The notes under the pieces were generated by a model that saw only the letters and a list, made by a program, of their open reading frames with translations, made no database searches and had not been told where the DNA came from. A program made the translations under genes and the position numbers. Of a stretch of DNA of 64,000 nt, positions 43,827 through 52,616 are shown one piece after another. The stretch comes from CAVTPD01 sp963736575 (GTDB lineage: Bacteria > Bacteroidota > Bacteroidia > Cytophagales > JAAEPT01). The stretch is from assembly GCA_963736575.1 (NCBI GenBank), contig CAVTPD010000001.1, positions 806,001-870,000 on the forward strand, read 5' to 3'. Position 1 is the stretch's first letter, and the number at the start of each line of letters is the position of its first letter.

Positions 43827-44564
43827 TTGAGTTTCGAAATTAAATTACCGCTGTTTAAGGGTCCCTTCGATCTACTTCTTTTCCTAATTGAAAGAGATGA
43901 ATTAGATGTCTATGATATTCCTATATCTAAAATAACAGGCGATTTTTTAGAATATGTTCAGCATTTAGAAAAGCTTAATGTAGAGGTAGCCAGCGAATTT
44001 ATTTTAGTAGCAGCTTCGTTAATGCGGATTAAGGCTAAAATGTTAGTGCCAAGGCCCGAATTGGATGAACAAGGGAATGAAATTGATCCTAGAGAAGAAT
44101 TAGTTCAAAAGCTTTTAGAATATAAAAAGTACAAATCTGTTATTGTAGATTTGGAAAAAATGGAGCACGAAGAGTTGCTAAAAGAATCTAGAGGAAATGT
44201 AGAAAAGGAACTGAAAACTATTATTAACGATGCCAGTGGTGAATGGGAAATGCACGATGCAGATATGTTTAAACTGCTGAAAGTATTTCAGAAGGTGTTA
44301 ATGAGGTACCAGTCAAATAGTGAGAAAATGGTGCATAAAGTGGTGCAGTTTTCGTATACTATTACAGAACAGAAACAATTGATTTTAGACAAAGTAAAAG
44401 AAAAGAAACGTTTTTCTTTTACAGAATTAATAGAAGATAATCCAGATAAAGTAGCCGTGATTTTTAATTTTCTGGCTATTCTTGAAATGTTAAATCAAAG
44501 ACTGATAGAAATTAATATTGGGCTAGGGTATAATAATTTTTGGATTACTGAGGGCGAAGAATAA
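43827..44564 (+). CDS. scpA: Segregation and condensation protein A
   Basis: The kleisin subunit of the SMC-ScpAB complex, which compacts the chromosome. It begins with TTG at 43827: SFEIKLPLFKGPFDLLLFLIERDELDVYDIPISKI, the conserved N-terminal SMC-binding helix region. ASEFILVAASLMRIKAKMLVPRPE follows near residue 58. The C-terminal winged helix is FSFTELIEDNPDKVAVIFNFLAILEML. Length is typical. Its stop codon overlaps the next start (TAATG). Confidence 0.94.
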   Translation: MSFEIKLPLFKGPFDLLLFLIERDELDVYDIPISKITGDFLEYVQHLEKLNVEVASEFILVAASLMRIKAKMLVPRPELDEQGNEIDPREELVQKLLEYKKYKSVIVDLEKMEHEELLKESRGNVEKELKTIINDASGEWEMHDADMFKLLKVFQKVLMRYQSNSEKMVHKVVQFSYTITEQKQLILDKVKEKKRFSFTELIEDNPDKVAVIFNFLAILEMLNQRLIEINIGLGYNNFWITEGEE

Positions 44565-45634
44565 TGAGTACAAACAAAGAACAAAGTGAGATTTTAGGAA
44601 CCTTCGATAGTAAAAAAGTTGCCTTAGCAGTTTTGTTGGGTTTTGCTGTTACGGGTTGGTTGTTCTATGGGCAAATTAAAGATACCGACACTTCTGATTT
44701 CGGTCAATATTTTTCTAATTTAAATATTACTTGGATTTTCTTAACTTTTTTGGTGATGTTCTCAAGGGATTTCGGGTATGTATATAGAATTCGTCAGCTA
44801 ACTCAAGAAGAACTTACATGGAAAGGCAGTGTCTATGTAATTTTATTGTGGGAGTTTGCTTCAGCAGTGACGCCCTCCGTTGTGGGAGGTACTGCAGTAG
44901 CGGTTTTCTTATTAAACAAAGAAGGAATTACATTTGGTAAATCATTAGCCTACGTTATGTTAACGGCAATTTTAGACAACAGCTTCTTCTTAATTGCAGC
45001 ACCGTTGGCATTTATTTTAACCGAAGGCGAAATATTTCCAAACTTGTCTATAGGTACTACTTTTAATATGAAATACTTATTCTATTTAAGTTATTCATTA
45101 ATTGCTGTTTATACCGTGTTTATGAGTTTTTCCATCTTATTTGCCCCCAAAGCTTTTAGAACAGGGATTTTAGTAATAGTTAATTTCTTTTACCGCTTAA
45201 CAGCTTGGAAAGTACTTATTAAGCTAAGAATGAAAGTAAGAGAATATTACGATGATATTATTATAGCTTCTAAACAATTAAAAAACAAGACGGTTTCTTA
45301 TTGGGCAAAAGCCATTATTTCTACAGCATTTATTTGGTCGGCTAGGTATTTTACACTGAACTGCATTATAGCCTCATTTAAACCTAATTTTTCTTTATTA
45401 GACCATTATGATGCCTTTTCTAAACAAATAATACTTTGGGTTACCCAATTGGTTTCACCTACACCTGGGGGAGCTGGTTTTGCAGAATACTTTCTTCAGC
45501 AATTATTTGGCGGGGGTACCTTAATCTTGATAATTGCACTTACTTGGCGTTTTTTTACGTATTACGCTTATCTATTTGCAGGTTCTGCTGTTTTGCCAAG
45601 ATGGATTAAACGGGCTTTAAATACTAAAAACTAA
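44564..45634 (+). CDS. Lysylphosphatidylglycerol synthase TM-region/UPF0104-type membrane protein
   Basis: The 356-residue polytopic protein has about eight helices and the family signatures LLWEFASAVTPSVVGGTAVAVFLL near residue 97 and VTQLVSPTPGGAGFAEYF near 288. These are the flippase-like domain without the aminoacyl-transfer domain of MprF. It probably flips or transports a lipid or lipid precursor. It is translationally coupled to scpA by a one-base overlap. The start is after a polar N-terminal tail of about 18 residues. Confidence 0.88.
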   Translation: MSTNKEQSEILGTFDSKKVALAVLLGFAVTGWLFYGQIKDTDTSDFGQYFSNLNITWIFLTFLVMFSRDFGYVYRIRQLTQEELTWKGSVYVILLWEFASAVTPSVVGGTAVAVFLLNKEGITFGKSLAYVMLTAILDNSFFLIAAPLAFILTEGEIFPNLSIGTTFNMKYLFYLSYSLIAVYTVFMSFSILFAPKAFRTGILVIVNFFYRLTAWKVLIKLRMKVREYYDDIIIASKQLKNKTVSYWAKAIISTAFIWSARYFTLNCIIASFKPNFSLLDHYDAFSKQIILWVTQLVSPTPGGAGFAEYFLQQLFGGGTLILIIALTWRFFTYYAYLFAGSAVLPRWIKRALNTKN

Positions 45635-46020
45635 GGGGTTATTCTAAAAGTATAAATCTCTGAAGGTTTTGGGACATTTGAAAAAACATAATAAACTACC
45701 AAAGAAGGACTTTCTTTTTTAACGAGGTAATAATATTTAATAGCACTTTTTTTGTTGTTGAAGCATTTATACTTCTCACCACCAATGTCTAACAAATTAA
45801 GATTTTCTTCCGTAAAATTTTTATAGCGTATCTCTAGCGTCTTGAACTCGTCTTTAGCCTCATCTTCAATTTTTATTTCTGCGAAGCTTAAGCCGTTAAC
45901 AGGTTTTTTTTCCTGTTGCTGACCATAACAAACGTTTTGGCAAAAACTGATTATCAGTGTGATAATGATATGTATTCCGAAAAATCTCACGCTTTCCATT
46001 ATAAAGGTAATTATATTCAT
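45631..46020 (-). CDS. Hypothetical exported protein
   Basis: The 129-residue protein has a hydrophobic N-terminal segment (FFGIHIIITLIISFCQNVCYG) that looks like a signal peptide, followed by a polar domain with FAEIKIEDEAKDEFKTLEIRYKNF. No family was recognised. It ends convergently, overlapping the flippase-like gene by four bases. A shorter start at MESVRFFG (residue 8) is possible. Confidence 0.6.
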   Translation of the reverse strand: MNIITFIMESVRFFGIHIIITLIISFCQNVCYGQQQEKKPVNGLSFAEIKIEDEAKDEFKTLEIRYKNFTEENLNLLDIGGEKYKCFNNKKSAIKYYYLVKKESPSLVVYYVFSNVPKPSEIYTFRITP

Positions 46021-46166
46021 AAAAATTATCTCTTGAATTAAAGAAATATTTACTTACCTAGACGAACGGTAAATATAAAAGTAACACTCTTTAATGTTTA
46101 CTTTAGGAAGTGAAATTTTAAAAAAGCATTTAATTGTAATAATTTAGCTGCGATCAAAAGTGATGT

Positions 46167-47195
46167 ATGGATTTATTTACGATGGAAAATCTAGAAGGTT
46201 TAAAGACTCTTCTTTTTAAACCGAAAAAGGTTTTTATTACTACTCATCCAAGACCAGATGCAGATGCGCTTGGTTCTTCCCTTGGGTTAGCCAATTATCT
46301 TAAAAAATTCGGGCACGATGTAACTGTTGTGACACCAACCTCTTATCCAGAATTTATTACGTGGATGAAGGGTAATGATGAAGTCATAATTTATAAAGGT
46401 AATGAGGAGAAAGCTAAGCAACTTCTAGACAAAGCCGAGCTAATTTTCTGTTTAGACTTTTGCAATCTCAATAGAATAGATGAACTGGGTGATCTAATAC
46501 GTGAAAAGTCCACTACACCTAAAGTATTAATTGATCACCATATAGATCCAGAGGATTTCTCTGAATTTAAACTTTGGAGCTCTAAAGCGTCTGCCACCGC
46601 AGAATTAATCTATGATTTTATTCTTCAGATGGGCGATGAAGATAAAATAGATGTAGACATTGCAGAATGTATTTATGCGGGTATTATGACCGATACCGGT
46701 TCTTTTAGATTCCCTGCAACATCACCCAAAGTACATTTAATAATTGCAGAACTTATTAAAAAAGGGGTAGATAATGCCAAGATTCACCGTTTAGTTTATG
46801 ATAATAATTCTGAAATAAGACTACGTTTCTTAGGACACTGCCTTTCTAATTTACTAGTTGTAAAACAAGAATTAGGAGCCGCCTATATTGCAATTCCGTT
46901 AGCAGATAAAAAGAGGTTTGATGCAAAGTTAGGCGATACCGAAGGGATTGTAAATTATGCACTATCCATTAAGGGAATTAAGTTTGCTACCATGATTAAG
47001 GAAGAAGTAGACATGGTGAAATTTTCATTCCGTTCAACAGGAGAATTTTCTGTAAACGAATTTGCCAGAGACAATTTTAATGGAGGTGGCCATAAAAATG
47101 CAGCAGGGGGTAGATCCGATTTAAGTTTTAAAGAAACTATTGCAAAATTTGAAACGCTGTTAGAGCGTTATAAAGACAAAATTATTAATTCCTAA
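46167..47195 (+). CDS. DHH/DHHA1 phosphoesterase (NrnA-type oligoribonuclease/pAp phosphatase)
   Basis: The 342-residue protein has THPRPDADALGSSLGLANYL near residue 28 (metal-binding motif I), FCLDFCNLNRIDEL near 92, LIDHHIDPEDF (DHH) near 119, MTDTGSFRFP near 172, and GGGHKNAAGG near 309 in the DHHA1 domain. NrnA-type enzymes degrade nanoRNA and pAp; c-di-AMP-linked pApA is another substrate. A start at the second ATG (46182) is equally possible. The stop overlaps the next start (TAATG). Confidence 0.93.
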   Translation: MDLFTMENLEGLKTLLFKPKKVFITTHPRPDADALGSSLGLANYLKKFGHDVTVVTPTSYPEFITWMKGNDEVIIYKGNEEKAKQLLDKAELIFCLDFCNLNRIDELGDLIREKSTTPKVLIDHHIDPEDFSEFKLWSSKASATAELIYDFILQMGDEDKIDVDIAECIYAGIMTDTGSFRFPATSPKVHLIIAELIKKGVDNAKIHRLVYDNNSEIRLRFLGHCLSNLLVVKQELGAAYIAIPLADKKRFDAKLGDTEGIVNYALSIKGIKFATMIKEEVDMVKFSFRSTGEFSVNEFARDNFNGGGHKNAAGGRSDLSFKETIAKFETLLERYKDKIINS

Positions 47196-48082
47196 TGCGA
47201 GTATTCTTATTCAGCTGTTTAATTGGTATTGCACATCTTCTGTTCTCACAGTCCGATTACCGTTTAACAGAACACAATCTAAAATTTAACTTTTTAAAAG
47301 ATTCTGCTGGTAAAACAGCAAATATAGGTGATCTAGTAAGCTTACACATGGTAATGGAAGCTCCCGATGGTAAGGTGTTAAGAAGTACTTATCAAGAAGG
47401 TAAACCTTTGCTTTTCCCTGTAAAAGTATCGGTATTTGAAGGTGACTTATACGAAGCCGTTTCTTTAATGTCTAATGGTGACAGTGCTGCTTTTCTAATT
47501 CGGGCAGATAGTATGTACGCTAAGGTGTTTAAAAAACCGTTACCAGATGAATCTATGGAAGGAAAAGACTTAAAGTTTACCATTAAAAGCATTGAAGTCA
47601 GTTCCCAAAAACAATATTTAGAACAACAGGTAAAAAAAAGGGAGCAATTTGACGATAATCACAAGGCAGAGATTTCAAAACACATAAAGGCAGACGATAA
47701 ATTTCTGAAGCAGTATTTTGAGAGTAATTATGCTGGTAAATATTCCATCACAGAACACGGTGTTTATTACACGCTTTTTGAAGAAGGTACAGGTAATAAA
47801 CCTAAACAAGGTGAAACGGTTTTATTTCATTATACCTGTACAGATAAAAATGGAAATAAGATAGAATCCTCCTACGATGGTGCTGGGCATCCTTCTTATT
47901 TTATTATGGGAGACGGGCAAGTGATACCTGGTTGGGAAGAAGTATTTAAGTATCTAAAAACAGGTTCTTACGCTAAAATTGGGGTTCCTGCTCATATGGC
48001 CTATGGCCCATTAAAAAAAGGTGAAAAAATACCGCCATATTCCATTTTGTTTTTTGAGGTAAAATTGATTTCATCTAAATAA
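47195..48082 (+). CDS. Exported double-domain FKBP-type peptidyl-prolyl isomerase
   Basis: A signal peptide (MRVFLFSCLIGIAHLLFSQ) precedes two FKBP-like domains. The first (about 35-135, GDLVSLHMVMEAPDGKVLRST, DGDSAAFLIRADSM form) is diverged. The second (about 185-292, GETVLFHYTCTDKNGNKIESS, VIPGWEEVFKYLKTGSYAKIGVPAHMAYG) keeps the catalytic core. Such enzymes speed prolyl isomerisation in the periplasm, and related proteins accompany gliding and T9SS genes in Bacteroidota. It ends at a terminator. Confidence 0.88.
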   Translation: MRVFLFSCLIGIAHLLFSQSDYRLTEHNLKFNFLKDSAGKTANIGDLVSLHMVMEAPDGKVLRSTYQEGKPLLFPVKVSVFEGDLYEAVSLMSNGDSAAFLIRADSMYAKVFKKPLPDESMEGKDLKFTIKSIEVSSQKQYLEQQVKKREQFDDNHKAEISKHIKADDKFLKQYFESNYAGKYSITEHGVYYTLFEEGTGNKPKQGETVLFHYTCTDKNGNKIESSYDGAGHPSYFIMGDGQVIPGWEEVFKYLKTGSYAKIGVPAHMAYGPLKKGEKIPPYSILFFEVKLISSK

Positions 48083-48108
48083 AAAACTTTGACAATAGAA
48101 GCAGCGTT

Positions 48109-48138
48109 AAGGAGGTTCTAATAGGACCTCCTTTTGTT
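48109..48138 (+). terminator. Intrinsic terminator after the FKBP gene
   Basis: AAGGAGGTTC at 48109-48118 pairs with GGACCTCCTT at 48124-48133 with one G-U wobble, followed by TTGTTTTTT. It lies 27 bases after the FKBP stop. Confidence 0.85.
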
Positions 48139-48266
48139 TTTTAATTCAGGAAGTTGTCTTTTGGGTTTCATGGGTGTAGATTTGAATAATTGTTTGGGCA
48201 CAATCTTTTGTAGAGTACTCAAATGTTAGTAGTTATAGAAAATTCAACAATCACAGAATAAAAGAA

Positions 48267-49454
48267 ATGATAATAGAACCTAAAACTCGTGGGTTTATTT
48301 GTACCACATCTCACCCAGAAGGATGCGAAAAAAGTGTTTTAAATCAAATTGAATACATTAAGTCGAAAGGTGAAATTGAAGGTGCAAAGAAAGTACTTGT
48401 AATTGGTGCATCTACCGGATTCGGGTTGGCGTCTAGGATTACCAGTGCTTTTGGTTCTAATGCCGCTACCATTGGGGTGTTTTTTGAAAAAGCTCCTTCC
48501 GAAGGAAAAACAGCCTCTTCGGGTTGGTACAATACCGCTGCATTCGAAAAAGCAGCCCATAAAGAAGGTCTTTATGCTAAAAGCATAAACGGTGATGCCT
48601 TTTCTAATGAAATTAAAGAACAAACTATAAAGTTAATTAAAGAAGATTTAGGCAAAATTGACTTAGTAGTATATAGCCTTGCTTCGCCAGTAAGAACCCA
48701 CCCAAATAATGGCGTTAGATACAGATCTACTTTAAAACCAATTGGTGGTACATTTACTAACAAAACGGTTGATTTCCATACAGGAGACGTAAAAGAGATC
48801 TCTATTGAATCTGCTAATCAAGACGATATTGACAACACGGTAGCTGTTATGGGAGGTGAAGATTGGCAAATGTGGATTGATCAGTTAAAAGCGGCAGATT
48901 TACTTTCTTCAGATTTTAAAACAGTAGCGTATTCTTACGTAGGGCCACAATTAACCGAAGCCGTTTACAGAAAAGGAACTATTGGCCGCGCAAAAGATGA
49001 TTTAGAAAAAACAGCTTTTACTATTACCGATTCTCTAAAAGAGTTAAACGGTAAAGCCTATGTTTCTATTAATAAAGCCTTAGTAACTCAGTCTAGTTCT
49101 GCTATACCGGTTATACCTTTATACATTTCTCTTTTGTATAAAGTGATGAAGGAAAACAACGTGCATGAAGGTTGTATAGAACAAATACAAAGACTTTATA
49201 CCGAAAGATTATTCCTTGATACTGTACCTGTAGATACCGAAGGTAGAATAAGAATTGACGATTGGGAAATGCGTTCAGACATTCAGGAAAAAGTAGCTGA
49301 ATTATGGGCAGAAGCTTCTACAGAAACCTTATCTGCTATTGGTGATTTAGAAGGTTACAAAACAGAGTTTTTTAACCTTTTCGGTTTTAAATTCGATGGT
49401 ATAGAATACGAAAAAGAAACGAATGAATTGGTAGGAATTCCAAGTTTACAATAG
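48267..49454 (+). CDS. fabV: Trans-2-enoyl-ACP/CoA reductase, FabV type
   Basis: The 395-residue enzyme has the FabV N-terminus MIIEPKTRGFICTTSHPEGCEKSV and a Rossmann motif LVIGASTGFGLASRI near residue 46. KIDLVVYSLASPVRTHPNNGV follows near 131, and the Tyr-x8-Lys active site lies near 230-245 in SYVGPQLTEAVYRKGTIGRAK. It reduces the enoyl bond in the last step of fatty acid elongation with NADH and is naturally insensitive to triclosan. It stands alone between two terminators. Confidence 0.96.
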   Translation: MIIEPKTRGFICTTSHPEGCEKSVLNQIEYIKSKGEIEGAKKVLVIGASTGFGLASRITSAFGSNAATIGVFFEKAPSEGKTASSGWYNTAAFEKAAHKEGLYAKSINGDAFSNEIKEQTIKLIKEDLGKIDLVVYSLASPVRTHPNNGVRYRSTLKPIGGTFTNKTVDFHTGDVKEISIESANQDDIDNTVAVMGGEDWQMWIDQLKAADLLSSDFKTVAYSYVGPQLTEAVYRKGTIGRAKDDLEKTAFTITDSLKELNGKAYVSINKALVTQSSSAIPVIPLYISLLYKVMKENNVHEGCIEQIQRLYTERLFLDTVPVDTEGRIRIDDWEMRSDIQEKVAELWAEASTETLSAIGDLEGYKTEFFNLFGFKFDGIEYEKETNELVGIPSLQ

Positions 49455-49489
49455 AATATAAAATTAGTTTATTATACAATAAGTGTTCT

Positions 49490-49522
49490 AAAGGAGGTTC
49501 TCAAAAAGGATCTCCTTTTTTA
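49490..49522 (+). terminator. Intrinsic terminator after fabV
   Basis: AAAGGAGGTTC at 49490-49500 pairs with GGATCTCCTTT at 49508-49518 with two wobbles, followed by a T-run. It is about 36 bases after the fabV stop and resembles the terminator at 48109 in its AAGGAGGTTC arm, a sequence similarity that may reflect duplication. Confidence 0.8.
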
Positions 49523-49579
49523 TTTCTGGCAAAGGTTTTCTTTTCAGCTTAATAGAAGAAAAGAGAGTTTAGGCATAAG

Positions 49580-50362
49580 TTATTTTTCATTTAGATTTAT
49601 GCCAGAGTAAATAGAATCTGGTGGAAGGTGAACAGTATGCTCTTTTGAGTACGCAATTTTAATTTCTGCTTTTTCTATATTGAAATCCAATACATGCCCA
49701 CCGGTTGTTCTGTTTTTGTCAATAAAGTGGAAATGATAAACCGGGCTGTTCAGTACTTCGGCAGAAAGTGGTGTGAAATAACCAATCATATCAATATCTA
49801 TGTTCTCTCTTTCAAAAATAACATTTGGCACTTCTTCTGAAGGTTTATATGGTTTAGACTGAGGAGGAAAACTTCGGTACTTTATGTGTGAAAAATGTCC
49901 GTTTATTTCTATTGCAGCAAAATTATTCTTTTTTAAAACAGTATTTAAATAGGTATAAAGCGCTGCTTTTTTCAAGCTTTCAGTGATTTTAAAGCTGGTA
50001 TCGGGTTTAAAATCTGTTGTTACAGCAAAGGCAATTAAAGCAGTATCAGGCATGGTATATACTTTACCATCCTCTGGGATTCCATAAGCTATACCATCTT
50101 TCATAACAAATTCGTGACTAAGTTTTTCAAAACTCCCTAAGCCAAAGTTTCCATATTTTTTTAATTTTCCAATTTCAATAAACCCATCGTACTGGCCATT
50201 ATGTATTGCTTTATTTAAAGAAAAATAATGAATGTTGCCTTTAGGAGAATTTCCTGTGGTAAAAAAAGCTTTTCTATCTGCTTTGCTAGTGCATCCAATT
50301 AATATTAAAACAATAGAAGCTATAAAAAATGCAATAGAAATAGTAAAGTGATTAAACTGCAT
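49580..50362 (-). CDS. budA: Acetolactate decarboxylase, exported lipoprotein form
   Basis: After a lipoprotein signal (SIVLILIGCTS, cysteine near residue 24) the protein carries the alpha-acetolactate decarboxylase fold. GLGSFEKLSHEFVMKDG lies near residue 75 and FHFIDKNRTTGGHVLDF near 208, with the zinc-binding His-x-His and His residues in YHFHF and GGHVLD. The enzyme makes acetoin from acetolactate. Export as a lipoprotein is unusual, since the substrate is made in the cytoplasm. No acetolactate synthase gene is next to it. The signal is clear. Confidence 0.88.
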   Translation of the reverse strand: MQFNHFTISIAFFIASIVLILIGCTSKADRKAFFTTGNSPKGNIHYFSLNKAIHNGQYDGFIEIGKLKKYGNFGLGSFEKLSHEFVMKDGIAYGIPEDGKVYTMPDTALIAFAVTTDFKPDTSFKITESLKKAALYTYLNTVLKKNNFAAIEINGHFSHIKYRSFPPQSKPYKPSEEVPNVIFERENIDIDMIGYFTPLSAEVLNSPVYHFHFIDKNRTTGGHVLDFNIEKAEIKIAYSKEHTVHLPPDSIYSGINLNEK

Positions 50363-50454
50363 AACGGTGTTTTTTATTTTAACTGAATTAGTTTATAAAA
50401 AGTTTATCTAATGGAGTAAACGATTTAAGTTTTTAAATTGTTTGAGTAAAAAAA

Positions 50455-51348
50455 ATGCCAATGCCTCATAACCATCACCACCACCAATCGGGTAAGAATT
50501 TAAAGATTGCCTTTTTCTTAAACCTAGGCTTTACCATCTTAGAAATTATTGGTGGGTTTTACGTAAATAGTATAGCCATTATTTCGGATGCGGTACACGA
50601 TTTAGGGGATAGTTTTTCTTTGGGTTTATCGTGGTATTTAGACAAAAAATCAAAAGAGAAAGCTACTTCTACCTTTACTTTTGGACACAGACGCTTGTCA
50701 TTATTAGGAGCATTAGTTAACTCTTTAATGCTTATAGCAGGTTCCGTTTATGTGATTTACGAAGCGGTAGGTAGATTAATAGCCCCAGAATTTTCTGACC
50801 CTAACGGAATGATTGTTTTTGCCGTAATTGGTGTTTTAGTTAATGGATATGCCGCATGGAAATTAAGTGGAGGAAAATCTTTAAACGAAAAAGTAGTATC
50901 ATGGCATTTACTAGAAGACGTATTGGGTTGGGCGGCTGTTCTAATTGTTGCTATAGTACTTAAATTTAAAAATATACCTTATTTAGATCCTGCACTTTCT
51001 TTATGTATAACGGCTTACATTTTATGGAATGTAGTAAAAAGACTAAAGGACACACTTTATATTTTCTTGCAAGGGAGCCCAGTAGACGTGAATCTTGCTG
51101 AAGTAAAAAATGCCTTGTTAAAGGTAGAAAAAGTAAACTCTTTACATCATACACACATATGGTCATTAGACGGAGAAAACCATGTATTTACTACTCATGT
51201 TAAGTTAAAGCAAGTACAAAAATTAGACGAACTTTTATTAATTAAAAAGCAACTGAAACAAGTGCTTAAAGGCTATCAATTTGAACATTATACTTTAGAA
51301 ACCGAATTAGATACTGAAACCTGTCCTTTGTCAGAAGATGTGATATGA
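50455..51348 (+). CDS. Cation diffusion facilitator (CzcD-type) metal exporter
   Basis: The 297-residue CDF protein has an N-terminal His-rich tail (PMPHNHHHHQSGKN), then six helices. HxxxD-type zinc sites are in AIISDAVHDLGDSFSLGLSW near residue 43 and SWHLLEDVLGWAAVL near 157. A C-terminal cytoplasmic domain (LHHTHIWSLDGENHVFTTHV) follows. It exports zinc or another divalent metal from the cytoplasm. The start could be the second ATG at 50461. It is divergent from the acetolactate decarboxylase. Confidence 0.94.
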   Translation: MPMPHNHHHHQSGKNLKIAFFLNLGFTILEIIGGFYVNSIAIISDAVHDLGDSFSLGLSWYLDKKSKEKATSTFTFGHRRLSLLGALVNSLMLIAGSVYVIYEAVGRLIAPEFSDPNGMIVFAVIGVLVNGYAAWKLSGGKSLNEKVVSWHLLEDVLGWAAVLIVAIVLKFKNIPYLDPALSLCITAYILWNVVKRLKDTLYIFLQGSPVDVNLAEVKNALLKVEKVNSLHHTHIWSLDGENHVFTTHVKLKQVQKLDELLLIKKQLKQVLKGYQFEHYTLETELDTETCPLSEDVI

Positions 51349-51350
51349 TT

Positions 51351-52124
51351 TTACTTGCCGCCATTGGCTTTTAAATCGGCCAAGCATTGGCTATCTAGCG
51401 CAGGCGGAGAACTGGTTCCTAATAAATTAGAAAGAGAAGCAGAGTTTTCTACTGCGTAATACATTAAGCAACTTTCTATATTGCAATGATGTCCGTGTTC
51501 TTTATCTTGGTGATCATTTACCATTGGTGTACCAACATTCACCAATCCCAAAATATGGCCAAGCTCATGTCTTAAAACAGTTTGTAATACTAAGTTTTCC
51601 GAAGGTTGTCCTAGGCCACCACTTAATTCCCTTATTCTCCCTCCCATTAAACAAACAGAAGTATTGCGGTAAGCCTGTCCTAAAATATTATTGTCTTCAA
51701 AAGCATCTTCGCTTATAAAAATGTATACCGCTATTTCATTTTCAGTATTAAATTTTGCTCGGTTTTTATTTTCAATATCTACTACTTTTTGTGTTGTGTA
51801 GGGAGCTAATTCTGGATTTTTAATGGTAGTTGTAACAATTGATACGCCATTGGGTTTGTTTAATCTAGTTTCTAAAAAACTTTGGAAAGTGTTAATTACC
51901 GAATTGTCTAATTCATAACCCTGCACAGAAACTATTTCAACAACTAATTTGTCATAATTAGAAGCAGAAAGTAAATCGTTAGCCGATTCACCAACATTTA
52001 AATTGTTAAGGTCTTTACTGGTGTTATTTTGGGATGAAGGCCCAGTGTTGTCTTTTTTAGAACAGCTTAAAAATGATAAGGCAAATACTAAAACAGAAAG
52101 AAGGGAAAGCTTTAATAGTTTCAT
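51351..52124 (-). CDS. Metzincin-like zinc metalloprotease lipoprotein
   Basis: The N-terminus MKLLKLSLLSVLVFALSFLSCS is a lipoprotein signal. The domain has HELGHILGLVN near residue 188, a HExxH zinc motif with the metzincin glycine, and HHCNIESCLMYY downstream, where Met is in the position of a Met-turn. The pattern resembles archaemetzincin- or matrixin-like membrane metalloproteases of Bacteroidota. Substrate unknown. It converges on the CDF gene with two bases between. Confidence 0.85.
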   Translation of the reverse strand: MKLLKLSLLSVLVFALSFLSCSKKDNTGPSSQNNTSKDLNNLNVGESANDLLSASNYDKLVVEIVSVQGYELDNSVINTFQSFLETRLNKPNGVSIVTTTIKNPELAPYTTQKVVDIENKNRAKFNTENEIAVYIFISEDAFEDNNILGQAYRNTSVCLMGGRIRELSGGLGQPSENLVLQTVLRHELGHILGLVNVGTPMVNDHQDKEHGHHCNIESCLMYYAVENSASLSNLLGTSSPPALDSQCLADLKANGGK

Positions 52125-52222
52125 ATAGTTTTAATAGATCGTAGTAGTATAGAAACGCAGAAGGATTTTAAAAGTTCAGCCACATTTAGACTTCTTTCTT
52201 GCTTTTAGATGGGAAAATCAAG

Positions 52223-52594
52223 TTACTTTGTTTTTATAATACCGTTTCTGTATAAGTCAAGTGCTTGTTTTAGTAAACTTCCAATGGTTTCAATAGGTAG
52301 GTCTTCGTTTGGGTTTACTTTAAAAGTTTTCATTCTAGAACGCGTACCCTCTTCTAATAAAGGATGGTTTAAATGTTTTCCTTCTACCATTAAAATATAG
52401 GGTTCGTAGGTCTTTTTATCTGTCCAGAGGTAGCAGAACATCTTTTTCTTATAACAAAAACAAGGCATGCCGTACTTTTTGGTTTCCGAAATAAGTTTGT
52501 CCTGCTTAAGAATAATACTTCGTAACGCCAATAAACAACCCTTGTTGGGTTCTTCTTGGTTTAAGTAAAAATGGTCTGTTTCTTTAAGCATCAC
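52223..52594 (-). CDS. DUF1801-type protein
   Basis: The 123-residue protein has SETKKYGMPCFCYKKKMFCYLWTDK near residue 37 and PYILMVEGKHLNHPLLEEGTRSRMKTFKV, typical of DUF1801 (YdhG/frataxin-like iron chaperone superfamily). No signal peptide. The biochemical role is unclear. It is probably cytoplasmic, and lies 22 bases downstream of the PAP2 gene, so probably co-transcribed. Confidence 0.85.
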   Translation of the reverse strand: MMLKETDHFYLNQEEPNKGCLLALRSIILKQDKLISETKKYGMPCFCYKKKMFCYLWTDKKTYEPYILMVEGKHLNHPLLEEGTRSRMKTFKVNPNEDLPIETIGSLLKQALDLYRNGIIKTK

Positions 52595-52616
52595 TTAAAT
52601 ATATGTTTTCGGATGA

